From the NCBI GenBank assembly GCA_964244585.1, contig CAXTJM010000011.1:1-64000 (forward strand): a DNA stretch of 64,000 bases, given 5' to 3'. The notes below the pieces were generated by a model. The model worked only from the letters and a program-made list of their open reading frames with translations. It was not told the origin of the DNA and did not search any database. A program made the translations under genes and the position numbers. Numbering within the stretch: position 1 is the first letter of the stretch; every line of letters begins with the position of its first letter. Below are positions 26,055 to 34,158 of this stretch, one piece after another. This DNA comes from LMUY01 sp964244585. GTDB lineage: Bacteria; Pseudomonadota; Alphaproteobacteria; Acetobacterales; Acetobacteraceae.

Positions 26055-26807
26055 TTGCCCAGCGCCGTGCAGACCGTCGCGTTGATCCTGGCCGCCGGAG
26101 TGGGCCGCCGGCTGAGCGAGGCGCCCGCCCATCGCGGCAAGCCGAAGGCGCTGCTGGAGTTCGCGGGCGCCAGCCTGATCGCCCGCCACATCGCCGCCCT
26201 GCGGCGTGCGGGCGTCACGGCCATCACAGTCGTGACCGGCTTCGCCGCCGACGCGATGCAGTCCGTCCTCGCGGGCGAACCCGGCGTAAGCCTACTCGTC
26301 AACCCGGATTTCCGCGAGGGTAGCGTCGTTTCGCTCTGGACCGGGCGGGCCGTGCTGCGCGGCGGCAACCCGGTGATCCTGATGGATGCCGACGTGCTGT
26401 ACGACGACCGCCTGATGGCCCGCCTGGTGGGCAGCGGCAATGCCGACTGCCTGCTGCTGGACCGCACGATCGAGCCCGGCGACGAGCCGGTGAAGCTGTG
26501 CATCCAGGACGGGCGAATCGTCGACTTCCACAAGAATCCCACCATGCCGCATCAATGGCATGGCGAGTCGGTCGGCTTCTTCCGCTTCACGGCGCAAACC
26601 GCGGCCGAACTGGCCGGCCGGGCCGAGGCCTATGTCGGCTCCGACCGCCGCCTGATGGAGTACGAGGAGCCGATCCGCGACATGATCCTGGAAAGCCGGG
26701 CCGGCCGGTTCGGCTTCGAGGACATCAGTGGTCTGCCCTGGACCGAAATCGACTTCCCGGAGGATATCGCAAAGGCGAACCTCCTTGTCCCGGAGTTGGC
26801 ACATTGA
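26055..26807 (+). CDS. MobA-like nucleotidyltransferase (phosphocholine / phosphonate cytidylyltransferase type)
   Basis: 250 residues from a TTG at 26055, which has an excellent ribosome binding site (AGGAAGAGG, five bases upstream). An ATG at 26025 would add ten residues but has none. Sugar-nucleotidyltransferase fold: LAAGVGRRL (12-20) and KPKALLEF, then the metal-binding DADVLY and a C-terminal SGLPWTEIDFPEDIAKA characteristic of the LicC/PntC-like cytidylyltransferases that activate phosphocholine, phosphoethanolamine or aminoethylphosphonate. The stop overlaps the start of the next gene (TTGA), so it is coupled to a PhyH dioxygenase. The actual substrate is inferred only from fold and neighbours. 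Confidence 0.85.
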   Translation: MPSAVQTVALILAAGVGRRLSEAPAHRGKPKALLEFAGASLIARHIAALRRAGVTAITVVTGFAADAMQSVLAGEPGVSLLVNPDFREGSVVSLWTGRAVLRGGNPVILMDADVLYDDRLMARLVGSGNADCLLLDRTIEPGDEPVKLCIQDGRIVDFHKNPTMPHQWHGESVGFFRFTAQTAAELAGRAEAYVGSDRRLMEYEEPIRDMILESRAGRFGFEDISGLPWTEIDFPEDIAKANLLVPELAH

Positions 26808-27583
26808 GCGTCAGGATCGACCGCCCCGCCTGTGACCGCACGCCCGTGGCGGCCGAGCAGGAGGCGATGGCCCGCGACGGCTACCTGGTCGTGCCGCGCT
26901 TCTTCGATCCGGCGACGACCAAGGACCTGCTCCGCTGGACGGAGGCGCTGGAGGCCGCCCCGGAGGCGCCCGGCCAGCATTGGGTATACCACGAGGACAG
27001 CCTGACCGTGCCGGGCCAGACGGTGATCCAGCGGATCGAGAATTTCTGCCCCGTCCATCCCGGCTTCGATGCGATCATCCGCCACGGGGCGCTGTCCCGC
27101 TGGACGGCGGCGCTGATGGGCGGCCCGGTGGTGCTGTTCAAGGAGAAGATCAACTTCAAGATGCCGGGTGCCCCCGGCTTCAAGGCGCACCAGGACCAGC
27201 AGGCCGGCTGGACCCGCTACGCCCCGCTCTTCGTCACCGCCCTGGTCACGATCGATCCCTCGACGCTGGAGAATGGCTGCCTGGAGATGGTGCCCGGCCG
27301 CCATCGGGACGGCCTGATCGGCGAGGAATGGAACCCGCTGGACGAAACCGGGCTGGCGCTGCACCCGGTGCCCACCGAACCCGGCGACGTGATCTTCTTC
27401 GACAGCTTCGCGCCGCACGCCTCCAAGCCGAACTTCACCACCCTGCCCCGCCGCATCCTGTACCTGACCTACAACCTGGCCAGCCAAGGCGACCACCGCG
27501 CGCAATACTACCGGGAAAAGCACGCCGCCTTCCCGCCGGACATCGAACGCGACGGCACGACGAACTACGTCTTCCGGGTCTAG
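26804..27583 (+). CDS. Phytanoyl-CoA dioxygenase (PhyH) family Fe(II)/2-oxoglutarate oxygenase
   Basis: 259 residues from a TTG at 26804 that overlaps the preceding stop (TTGA); a GGAG lies about ten bases upstream. Double-stranded beta-helix oxygenase: iron ligands H129 and D131 in FKAHQDQQAGW and distal H205 in FAPHASKPN, with a downstream arginine (LPRRILYLTYN) for 2-oxoglutarate. LFKEKINFKMPG precedes the HxD, a pattern common in small PhyH hydroxylases. With the cytidylyltransferase upstream and an aldolase downstream, a role in hydroxylating a phosphorylated or phosphonate headgroup is plausible but unproven. Intact active site; substrate unknown. Confidence 0.88.
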   Translation: MSVRIDRPACDRTPVAAEQEAMARDGYLVVPRFFDPATTKDLLRWTEALEAAPEAPGQHWVYHEDSLTVPGQTVIQRIENFCPVHPGFDAIIRHGALSRWTAALMGGPVVLFKEKINFKMPGAPGFKAHQDQQAGWTRYAPLFVTALVTIDPSTLENGCLEMVPGRHRDGLIGEEWNPLDETGLALHPVPTEPGDVIFFDSFAPHASKPNFTTLPRRILYLTYNLASQGDHRAQYYREKHAAFPPDIERDGTTNYVFRV

Positions 27584-27596
27584 CCGTCCGCACCCG

Positions 27597-28235
27597 ATGG
27601 CATCGGACGCGGCAGCGATCGTCTTCGTCTACCGCGAGCTCGGCCGGCTCGGCCTGAACACCGGCAGCAGCGGCAACGTCAGCCAGCGCAGCGGCGCGGG
27701 GATGCTGATCACGCCCACCGGCATCACCGCCGACACGGTGGACGCGGCGGGGCTGGTGCCGCTGTCGCTGAATGGCGAGGTCGACGGCAGCGGCAAGCCG
27801 TCCAGCGAGTGGGAGATGCATGCCGGGATCTACGCCGCCTATCCGGCTGCCGGCGCGGTGGTGCACACCCACGCGGATGCCTGCACCGCCCTCGCCTGCC
27901 TGGGGCAAGACCTGCCGCCGTTCCACTACATGGTCGTTGGGTTCGGCGGCGAGGACGTGCGATGCGCGCCCTACGCGACCTTCGGCACGCCGGCGCTCGC
28001 CGCCTCCGCCGTGGCCGCGCTAAAGGGGCGGACGGCCTGCCTGTTGGCCAATCACGGCATGATCTGCCACGGTCGCGACCCGGTGGCGGCCTTGGCTACT
28101 GCGCTGGCGCTGGAAACATTGGCGCGGCAGTATCTGCTCGCCCGCAGCGCCGGGCCTCCCCGGCTGCTCGGCCCGGCGGACATTGCCGCAGCGCGGGAGC
28201 GCTACGGCAGCTACGGCGGGGCAATCGCCACCTGA
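27597..28235 (+). CDS. Class II aldolase/adducin family protein (FucA-like)
   Basis: 212-residue zinc aldolase-fold protein. GSSGNVS (phosphate-binding, about residue 23-29), SSEWEMHAGIY with the catalytic glutamate, the zinc pair HTHAD (H90, H92) and a third His in LLANHGMICHG are all present, as in L-fuculose-phosphate aldolase. It begins 13 bases after the PhyH stop, so it is in the same operon. It probably cleaves or epimerises a phosphorylated sugar or similar aldol; substrate unknown. A 7-bp hairpin follows it. Confidence 0.9.
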   Translation: MASDAAAIVFVYRELGRLGLNTGSSGNVSQRSGAGMLITPTGITADTVDAAGLVPLSLNGEVDGSGKPSSEWEMHAGIYAAYPAAGAVVHTHADACTALACLGQDLPPFHYMVVGFGGEDVRCAPYATFGTPALAASAVAALKGRTACLLANHGMICHGRDPVAALATALALETLARQYLLARSAGPPRLLGPADIAAARERYGSYGGAIAT

Positions 28236-28254
28236 CCCGGTCACGAAGACGGGA

Positions 28255-28276
28255 CCAAGCCGACGCCGCGGCTTGG
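28255..28276 (+). other. 7-bp intergenic hairpin
   Basis: CCAAGCC (28255-28261) pairs perfectly with GGCTTGG (28270-28276) around an 8-base loop in the 77-base gap between the aldolase and HAD genes. No U-tract follows. It may be a processing site or partial attenuator. Confidence 0.3.
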
Positions 28277-28312
28277 GCCGCGTTGTCAGGCAAGCGCTGC
28301 GAAGGATCCACC

Positions 28313-28975
28313 ATGCCACAGGCCGCCATATTCGACATCGACGGCACATTGGTCGACTCCGTCGACCTGCATGCGAGCGCCTGGCAGGAGGCCCTGATGA
28401 AGTTCGGCCATGACGTCAGCTTCGAGCAGGCGCGCAGCCAGATCGGCAAGGGCGGCGACAAGCTCATCCCGGTGTTCCTGTCCGAAGCCGAACAGGCAGA
28501 GCACGGCGAGGACATGGAGGAATGGCGCGGCAAGCTGTTCAAATCGAAATACCTGCCCATGGTGCGGCCCTTCTCCGCCGTCCCCGAATTGTTGCGCCGC
28601 GTGCACGACGCGGGCATGAAGGTCGCCGCGGCTTCGTCCGCCAAGCAGGCCGAGTTGGAGATCTACCTCGAGATCGCCGGCATCACGGACCTTGTCGACG
28701 AGGCAACCTGCTCCGAGGATGCCGAGCAATCCAAGCCCGCACCGGACATCTTCCACGTGGCGCTGCACAAGCTGGGCATCGATCCGTCCCAGGCGGTGGC
28801 GGTCGGCGACACGCCATACGACGCCCAGGCCGCCGGCAAGGCAGGCATCCCGACCATCGGCATGCTGTGCGGCGGCTTCACCGAGGCCGAACTGCGCAAG
28901 GGCGGCTGCGTGGCGGTGTATCCCGGACCCGGCGCGTTGCTGGCCTGCTTCAGCGCCTCGCCCCTCGGGGGTTAG
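28313..28975 (+). CDS. HAD-superfamily hydrolase (beta-phosphoglucomutase / phosphoglycolate phosphatase type)
   Basis: 220 residues from the ATG at 28313, with GAAGGA upstream. HAD motif I IFDIDGTLVDS (nucleophile D8, acid D10), a helical cap (residues about 17-85), motif II AAASSAK, motif III lysine in SKPAPDIFHVAL and motif IV VGDTPYDA. Subfamily I cap, so small phosphorylated metabolites are the probable substrates. It follows the aldolase after a hairpin-containing gap and may share its transcript. Its 3' end overlaps exonuclease III on the other strand by 26 bases. Confidence 0.9.
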   Translation: MPQAAIFDIDGTLVDSVDLHASAWQEALMKFGHDVSFEQARSQIGKGGDKLIPVFLSEAEQAEHGEDMEEWRGKLFKSKYLPMVRPFSAVPELLRRVHDAGMKVAAASSAKQAELEIYLEIAGITDLVDEATCSEDAEQSKPAPDIFHVALHKLGIDPSQAVAVGDTPYDAQAAGKAGIPTIGMLCGGFTEAELRKGGCVAVYPGPGALLACFSASPLGG

Positions 28976-29756
28976 GCTTGGCCGGCGCGCGCAGGACGAT
29001 CCAAGCGGGCGCGTGGTCGCTCGCGCCCTCCACGCCCCTGACCGAGCGGTCTACACCAGAGCTTGCTAACTGCGCGGCGAGCATCGGGTCGAGCAGGAGG
29101 TGGTCCAGGCGGAGCCCAGCATCGCGCGCCCAGCGGTCGCGCTTGTAGTCCCAGAAGGTGTAGACCGCGTCGTTCGGATGGTGGACGCGGATGGCGTCGG
29201 TCCATCCTTGCGACAGCAGGAGGTCGAACGCCGCGCGGCTTGCGGGCTGCACGAGCGCGTCGTTCGCCCACGACTTGGTCGGGTAGATGTCGCGTTGGGT
29301 AGGCACGACGTTGTAGTCGCCTGCCAGCACGACGGGGACACCAGCTCGCAACAGATCCTCCGCATGGGCGGCAAGCCGCTGCAGCCAGGCCAGTTTGTAG
29401 TCGAATTTCGGGCCTGGCCGGGGATTGCCGTTGGGCGCGTAGAGGCAGCCGACAAGAATGCCGCGAACCGCCGCCTCGATATAGCGGCTCTGCCCGTCGG
29501 TTGGATCGCCGGGTAGCCCCTTGCGGGTCAGCACCGGCTCGGCGTCCCGCGCCAGGATCGCGACCCCGTTCCAGGTCCGCTGGCCATGCCAAACCGCGCC
29601 ATAGCCGGCCTCGCGAAAGACGGCCGCCGGGAAGGCCTCGTCGGCTGCCTTCAGTTCCTGCAGGCAGACGACGTCCGGCCTTGCCGTCTCCAGCCAACCG
29701 AGCAGGTTGGGCAGGCGCCGATTGACGTTGTTGATGTTGAAGGTTGCGATCTTCAC
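28950..29756 (-). CDS. xthA: Exodeoxyribonuclease III (AP endonuclease family)
   Basis: Base-excision repair nuclease acting at abasic sites and as a 3'-5' exonuclease. 268 residues from a GTG at 29756; homologues begin with the same KIATFNIN, so the in-frame ATG nine codons earlier is less likely. Motifs: KIATFNINNVN (metal-binding Asn), CLQELKAAD (catalytic Glu), YAPNG, VVLAGDYNVVP (Asp/Asn), RLDHLLLD and the terminal ASDHAPAWI catalytic Asp-His. All catalytic residues are present. The 3' end overlaps the HAD gene by 26 bases, tail to tail. Confidence 0.94.
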   Translation of the reverse strand: MKIATFNINNVNRRLPNLLGWLETARPDVVCLQELKAADEAFPAAVFREAGYGAVWHGQRTWNGVAILARDAEPVLTRKGLPGDPTDGQSRYIEAAVRGILVGCLYAPNGNPRPGPKFDYKLAWLQRLAAHAEDLLRAGVPVVLAGDYNVVPTQRDIYPTKSWANDALVQPASRAAFDLLLSQGWTDAIRVHHPNDAVYTFWDYKRDRWARDAGLRLDHLLLDPMLAAQLASSGVDRSVRGVEGASDHAPAWIVLRAPAKPNPRGARR

Positions 29757-29797
29757 GGGCGAACCCGCACACCGCCCAGCCACATCACGCCAAGAAG

Positions 29798-30274
29798 CTA
29801 TTCCTCCGTCGGAGCGGCGGCGATCGGGATGGAGCGCGGCTCGGGCTGTTCACCGCGCAATTCGCGCTCCAGATCCGGCTGCTCGTCCCCATCCTGCTCG
29901 TCCTCCGCGTCATCGCGGCGGGGGCCGTTATGCTGGGGCGGCTGCATCGGCTGGGAGGACTGCCCGTTGGCCTGGCCGTTCGGCTGGTTCTGCTGCTGGG
30001 CCTGGTTGATGGCGTTGATGATGCGGAAGTAGTGCTCGGCGTGCTGGAAATAGCCCTCCGCCATCACGCGGTCGCCGCTGCTGGTCGCGTCGCGGCCAAG
30101 CTGGAGGTATTTCTCGAACAATTGCTGGGCCGTGCCGCGGATGCGCAGATCCGGGCCGTTGCTGTCGAAGACATGGTTGCGGTTGAGCGGAACATTGCCG
30201 CTCTGATGCCGGGGCGGACCGCCGCCGCCGCCAGGCCCACGGTTGTTGCGGCCACGCATGCGCTTCATGTTCAT
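29798..30274 (-). CDS. DUF4167 domain protein (RNA-binding-like, alphaproteobacterial)
   Basis: 158 residues. Basic, Gly/Asn-rich N-terminus (MNMKRMRGRNNRGPGGGGG), then the conserved DUF4167 core NHVFDSNGPDLRIRGTAQQLFEKY in which GDRVMAEGYFQHAEHYFR follows, and a disordered Gln/Asn/Pro and acidic C-terminus. The RGG-like start suggests nucleic-acid binding, but no function is established. It lies downstream of prmC on the same strand, an arrangement typical of alphaproteobacteria. A methionine at 30268 is an alternative start. Confidence 0.92.
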   Translation of the reverse strand: MNMKRMRGRNNRGPGGGGGPPRHQSGNVPLNRNHVFDSNGPDLRIRGTAQQLFEKYLQLGRDATSSGDRVMAEGYFQHAEHYFRIINAINQAQQQNQPNGQANGQSSQPMQPPQHNGPRRDDAEDEQDGDEQPDLERELRGEQPEPRSIPIAAAPTEE

Positions 30275-30417
30275 TCGGTCTGCAGCTCTTCCAATTGTAT
30301 CTCGGGCCGGCCTGTCGGCCTGCATCTTCGAGTGTCGGGCTCGGGCTCGTTGCCCAGCCGGGCCGTACCGGCTGCCCCTGGGGCAACACCGATCATCCGG
30401 CCACGTTCCCGACGACC

Positions 30418-31287
30418 CTACTGGCCACGCCCGGCTTCGCCAAACGTTTTTTTACCACCCCTGCGGATTGGCAAGGCCCGCTCCACTCCGGCGCCATCCA
30501 GCCGCGCCGGGCCCGGTCGCAGCCCGGCCTCGGCCGCCAGCGCGGCGACCGCTTCGGCCTGTCCAATCCCCAGTTCCAGGACGGCAAGCCCGCCGGGCGC
30601 CAGCAGGGCTGGAAGCGCGGCAATGACGGCATGGTAGGCGGCCAGGCCGTCCGCGCCGCCATCCAGGGCCAGGCCGGGCTCGTACCAGGCAACCTCCGGC
30701 ATCAGGCAGGGAATGACGGATGTCTCGATATAGGGCGGGTTCGACAGGACCAGGTCGAACCGGCCTTGCAGCGACGCCGCCCAGTCGCCGCACAGGAAAG
30801 CGGTGCGGGCTGCCAGCCCCAGCCTGGCCGCATTGCCGCGGGCCAGCGCCGCCGCCGCCGCCGAACGGTCCACGCCGATCCCGGACGCCCGCGGGAACTC
30901 CGTCAGCGCCGCCAGCAGCAGGCATCCGGTGCCGGTGCCGAGGTCGAGCACGCGGCGCACCTGCCGCTTCGGGAACGCCGCCATCGCCGCCTCGATCAGC
31001 GTTTCCGAATCGGCCCGCGGGATCAGCGTATCCGCGCTGACGGCGAGTTCGAGTGTCCAGAACGGCTGCCAGCCCAGGATCAGCGCCATTGGTTCGCGCG
31101 CCGCACGCCGCGCCACCATCTGGTCGAACCAGGGGGCGGGCATTTCGGCATGGAGGTGGCGCAGCAACGCCGCCCCGTCCAGCCCGGTGGCATACCCCAA
31201 CAGCAGCCGGGCCTCGCGCCGTGGTTGTTCCACGCCGGCCGCCGCCAGCAGGCACGCCGCCTCCGCCAGGCGGGCGGACAGGCTCAC
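30418..31287 (-). CDS. prmC: PrmC, peptide chain release factor N5-glutamine methyltransferase
   Basis: Methylates the glutamine of the GGQ motif in RF1 and RF2. 289 residues from a GTG at 31287 that overlaps the prfA stop (GTGA). N-terminal helical domain that grips the release factor; SAM motif VLDLGTGTGCLLLA; and the substrate-binding NPPYIE motif. Immediately downstream of prfA, the usual enzyme-substrate pairing, so its translation is coupled to that of its own substrate. Confidence 0.95.
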   Translation of the reverse strand: MSLSARLAEAACLLAAAGVEQPRREARLLLGYATGLDGAALLRHLHAEMPAPWFDQMVARRAAREPMALILGWQPFWTLELAVSADTLIPRADSETLIEAAMAAFPKRQVRRVLDLGTGTGCLLLAALTEFPRASGIGVDRSAAAAALARGNAARLGLAARTAFLCGDWAASLQGRFDLVLSNPPYIETSVIPCLMPEVAWYEPGLALDGGADGLAAYHAVIAALPALLAPGGLAVLELGIGQAEAVAALAAEAGLRPGPARLDGAGVERALPIRRGGKKTFGEAGRGQ

Positions 31288-32342
31288 TCGTCGGCCGCGA
31301 GCCGCGCGGCCTGGTCCTCCGCCGTCAATGCATCGACGATCTCGTCCAACTCCCCCAGCATCACGCGGTCGATCTTGTGCAGCGTCAGGTTGATGCGGTG
31401 GTCGGAGACGCGGCCTTGCGGGAAATTATAGGTCCGGATCCGCTCGGACCGGTCCCCTGTGCCCACCTGGGCCTTGCGGTCCGCCCCGCGTGTCGCGGCG
31501 AGGCTGGAGCGTTGCTGCTCGTACAGCCGGGCGCGCAGCACCTTCATCGCCTTCGCGCGGTTCTTGTGCTGCGACCGCTCCTCCTGCATCGCCACCACCA
31601 CGCCGGACGGGATATGCGTGATGCGCACCGCACTGTCCGTCTTGTTGATGTGTTGCCCGCCGGCGCCGGATGCCCGGTAGGTGTCGATGCGCAGATCCGA
31701 CTCGTTGACCTGGACGTCCACCTCCTCCGCCTCCGGCAGCACGGCCACGGTCACGGTCGAGGTGTGGATGCGACCCTGGCTCTCGGTGGCCGGCACCCGT
31801 TGGACGCGGTGGACGCCCGACTCGTATTTCAGCCGCGCGAACACGCCGCGGCCGCTGATCTCCGCCACGCCCTCCTTCAACCCGCCCAGTTCGGTGTCGG
31901 CGTAGTCCATCAACTCGAACCGCCAGCCTCTGGACGCCGCGTAGCGCTGGTACATGCCGAACAACTCGGCGGCGAACAGCCCGGCTTCGTCGCCGCCCGC
32001 CGCCGGGCGTACCTCCAGGATCGCGCTGCGCTCGTCGGCGGCGTCCCGCGGCAGCAAAGCGAGGCGGATTTCCCGTTGCAGATGGGGCAGGCTGCCGCGC
32101 AGATCGACCAGCTCAGCCTCCGCCAGGGCCTTCATCTCCGGATCGTCCAGCAGCGTCTCCGCCTCCCGCGCCGCCCGTTCGGCCGCGCGGAGGTCGCCGA
32201 TGCGGGCGACGATCGGCTCCAGCTCCGACAATTCGCGCGAGGACCGGGCGAAGCTGTCACCGGACAGTCCGGCCGTCAGTTGCGCGCGCAACTCCTCGGC
32301 ACGGTCCACCACCCGGTCCAGCTTGGCATCCAGCGAACTCAA
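31284..32342 (-). CDS. prfA: Peptide chain release factor 1
   Basis: Terminates translation at UAA and UAG. 352 residues from a TTG at 32342 overlapping the hisS stop (TTGA). The stop-codon recognition tripeptide PAT (in VQRVPATESQGRIH) and the peptidyl-hydrolysis GGQ (GAGGQHINKTDSAVRI) are both present. The N-terminal coiled region begins MSSLDAKLDRV, as in other RF1 proteins, which supports the non-ATG start. Part of hisS-prfA-prmC, all joined by 4-base overlaps. Confidence 0.96.
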   Translation of the reverse strand: MSSLDAKLDRVVDRAEELRAQLTAGLSGDSFARSSRELSELEPIVARIGDLRAAERAAREAETLLDDPEMKALAEAELVDLRGSLPHLQREIRLALLPRDAADERSAILEVRPAAGGDEAGLFAAELFGMYQRYAASRGWRFELMDYADTELGGLKEGVAEISGRGVFARLKYESGVHRVQRVPATESQGRIHTSTVTVAVLPEAEEVDVQVNESDLRIDTYRASGAGGQHINKTDSAVRITHIPSGVVVAMQEERSQHKNRAKAMKVLRARLYEQQRSSLAATRGADRKAQVGTGDRSERIRTYNFPQGRVSDHRINLTLHKIDRVMLGELDEIVDALTAEDQAARLAADE

Positions 32343-33574
32343 GCCAGCCGCGCGGCGAGGTTTTCCACCGCCACCTCCTCCTGCGCGCCCGTGGCCAGAT
32401 GCTTGAGCTGGACCACGCCGCGCGCCGCCTCCTCGGACCCGAGGATGACCGCGGCGCGCGCGCCGATGCGGTTCGCCCGCTCCATCCGGCGCTTGAGGTT
32501 GCCGCGATAGGCCATCTCCGACCGTATCCCGGCCCGCCGCAAGCCTTGCAGCACGGTCGCAGCCATGGCTTCCACGCCCTCCCCCACCGGGATGACCGCC
32601 ACGGAGGCCGGCGCCGCACCGGCATCGGCGAGCAGCATGGATAGCCGCTCGATCCCGGCGGCCCAGCCGACGGCAGGCGTCGGCGGCCCGCCCATCTGCC
32701 CCACCAGCCCGTCATAACGGCCGCCGGCCATCACCGTGCCCTGCGCCCCCAGCCGGTCGGTGACGAACTCGAACGCGGTATGGTTGTAGTAGTCGAGGCC
32801 GCGCACGATGCGCGGGTTCTCGCGAAACGGCACGCCGAAGCGGCCGAGATGCTCCAGCAACTCGGCGTAGAACGCGGCGGCCTCGGCGGTGAGGTGGGGC
32901 GCGATCGTCGGCGCATCCGCCACGATGGCGCGGTCGGCCGGGTCCTTGCTGTCCAGGATGCGCATCGGGTTGCGCTCCAGCCGATCCCGGCTCTCCGCCG
33001 ACAGCGCGTCCCGGTGCCTGGAAAAATAGGCCACCAGGGCGGTGCGATAGGCATCCCGGCTGGCGCGGTCGCCCAGCGTGTTGACCTCCAGCACGGTGTC
33101 TGCGGCGATGCCGAGGCGGGACAGGATGTCCCAGCCGCAGGCGATCACCTCCGCATCGGCCAGCGGCTCGGACGGGCCGATCAACTCGGCGCCGATCTGG
33201 TGGAATTGGCGGTAGCGCCCCTTCTGCGGCCGTTCGTAGCGGAACATCGGCCCGGCGTAGAACACCTTCTGCGGCAGTGACTGGGTCAGCCCGTTGGTGA
33301 CCAGGGCGCGGCAGATGCCGGCCGTGCCCTCCGGCCGCAGGGTAATGCTGTCGCCGCCGCGGTCGTCGAAGCTGTACATCTCCTTCGTCACCACGTCGGA
33401 GGTGTCGCCGAGCGTGCGGGAGAAGACCCGGGTGTCCTCGAAGATCGGCGTGGCCCATTCGTCAAACCCGTACAGCGCCGCGGTGGCCCGCGACGCGTCC
33501 ACCACGCGGGCGTGGCGGCGCTGCTCGTCGCCGATCAGGTCATGGGTGCCGCGGGGCGGCTGAAGCGCGCTCAT
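32339..33574 (-). CDS. hisS: Histidyl-tRNA synthetase
   Basis: Class II aminoacyl-tRNA synthetase charging tRNA-His. 411 residues from the ATG at 33574 (PPRGTHDLIG follows, the normal N-terminus). Motif 2 is FRYERPQKGRYRQFHQIGAE, the histidine-specific GLDYYNHTAFEF is intact, motif 3 lies at GWAAGIERL, and the anticodon-binding domain follows. Separated by 93 bases from ccdB upstream, so it probably has its own promoter. Confidence 0.96.
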   Translation of the reverse strand: MSALQPPRGTHDLIGDEQRRHARVVDASRATAALYGFDEWATPIFEDTRVFSRTLGDTSDVVTKEMYSFDDRGGDSITLRPEGTAGICRALVTNGLTQSLPQKVFYAGPMFRYERPQKGRYRQFHQIGAELIGPSEPLADAEVIACGWDILSRLGIAADTVLEVNTLGDRASRDAYRTALVAYFSRHRDALSAESRDRLERNPMRILDSKDPADRAIVADAPTIAPHLTAEAAAFYAELLEHLGRFGVPFRENPRIVRGLDYYNHTAFEFVTDRLGAQGTVMAGGRYDGLVGQMGGPPTPAVGWAAGIERLSMLLADAGAAPASVAVIPVGEGVEAMAATVLQGLRRAGIRSEMAYRGNLKRRMERANRIGARAAVILGSEEAARGVVQLKHLATGAQEEVAVENLAARLA

Positions 33575-33667
33575 GCTGGTCCGGGTGCTGGAGGGTGCGG
33601 GCACCTGTCATCGCCTCTCATCGCCGCAGGCGCAAGCCAGTGCGGACGTCGAGCGGCTTTCCTGACG

Positions 33668-33970
33668 TTATATGCCGGTAAACAGCCAATCCAGCGCCCG
33701 GGTGATATCGTCGCGATATTGGGCAAGGGACGCCACAGGTCGCCGGAGAAACCGCGTTGGAAAGCCCGTGACCTGCTCCAGCGGAAGCAAGTAGCGGCTT
33801 CCGTCAACCTGCACCTCAAGCACCGTTTTGGATGGTATAAACGCGTGCCTTATGAACAAGGGACAGACTAAACGCTGCGGACCCTCCGCGACATCAGCCT
33901 GCAATACCGTAAGGAATGGCTGGCTAGAGCGAGTTCGTGGAGCCGGATTGGCAAAAACGTCATGCTGCAT
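33668..33970 (-). CDS. ccdB: CcdB-family toxin (gyrase poison type)
   Basis: 100 residues from the ATG at 33970. The pattern matches CcdB: N-terminal QHDVFANP, VLQADVAEGPQRLVCPLF, LEVQVDGSRYLLPLEQVTG, and the C-terminal VASLAQYRDDITRALDWLFTGI (in parts), where the terminal W-x-x-x-G-I contacts gyrase in the F-plasmid toxin. The start lies inside the preceding antitoxin gene (11-base overlap, different frame), the usual antitoxin-toxin coupling. Family assignment is good; activity is untested. Confidence 0.87.
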   Translation of the reverse strand: MQHDVFANPAPRTRSSQPFLTVLQADVAEGPQRLVCPLFIRHAFIPSKTVLEVQVDGSRYLLPLEQVTGFPTRFLRRPVASLAQYRDDITRALDWLFTGI

Positions 33971-34157
33971 CGTGTTTGGGTGGCAAATTCGCGTCACCGA
34001 ACATCTCCCGCCACTCGTCGCGAGCATCACCATGCTCGGCGACGAAGCGGGCGAGCAGCTCGCTGCTTTCCCGAATCTCCACTTGGATCGCCACGCGCTC
34101 CTCCGCCGTCATGGCATCGTGCGGCGACCTGATGTGGGAGGTGTCGATCCTGGGCAT
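33960..34157 (-). CDS. ccdA: CcdA-like antitoxin
   Basis: 65 residues, acidic and helical, with EIRESSELLARFVAEHGDARDEW as the probable toxin-binding segment (in CcdA antitoxins this C-terminal helix wraps the toxin). The N-terminal part (MPRIDTSHIRSPHDAMTAEER) is short for a ribbon-helix-helix DNA-binding domain, so autoregulation is uncertain. The ATG at 34157 is one base after the ispG stop codon, giving coupled expression with ispG; an internal ATG at 34112 is possible. It is identified mostly by its overlap with ccdB. Confidence 0.78.
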   Translation of the reverse strand: MPRIDTSHIRSPHDAMTAEERVAIQVEIRESSELLARFVAEHGDARDEWREMFGDANLPPKHDAA

Positions 34158-34158
34158 G

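Noticed and set aside
26498..26803. Upstream extension of the PhyH frame into the nucleotidyltransferase gene
   Set aside because: The overlapping TTGA start and family length fit 26804; the extension has no conserved sequence.
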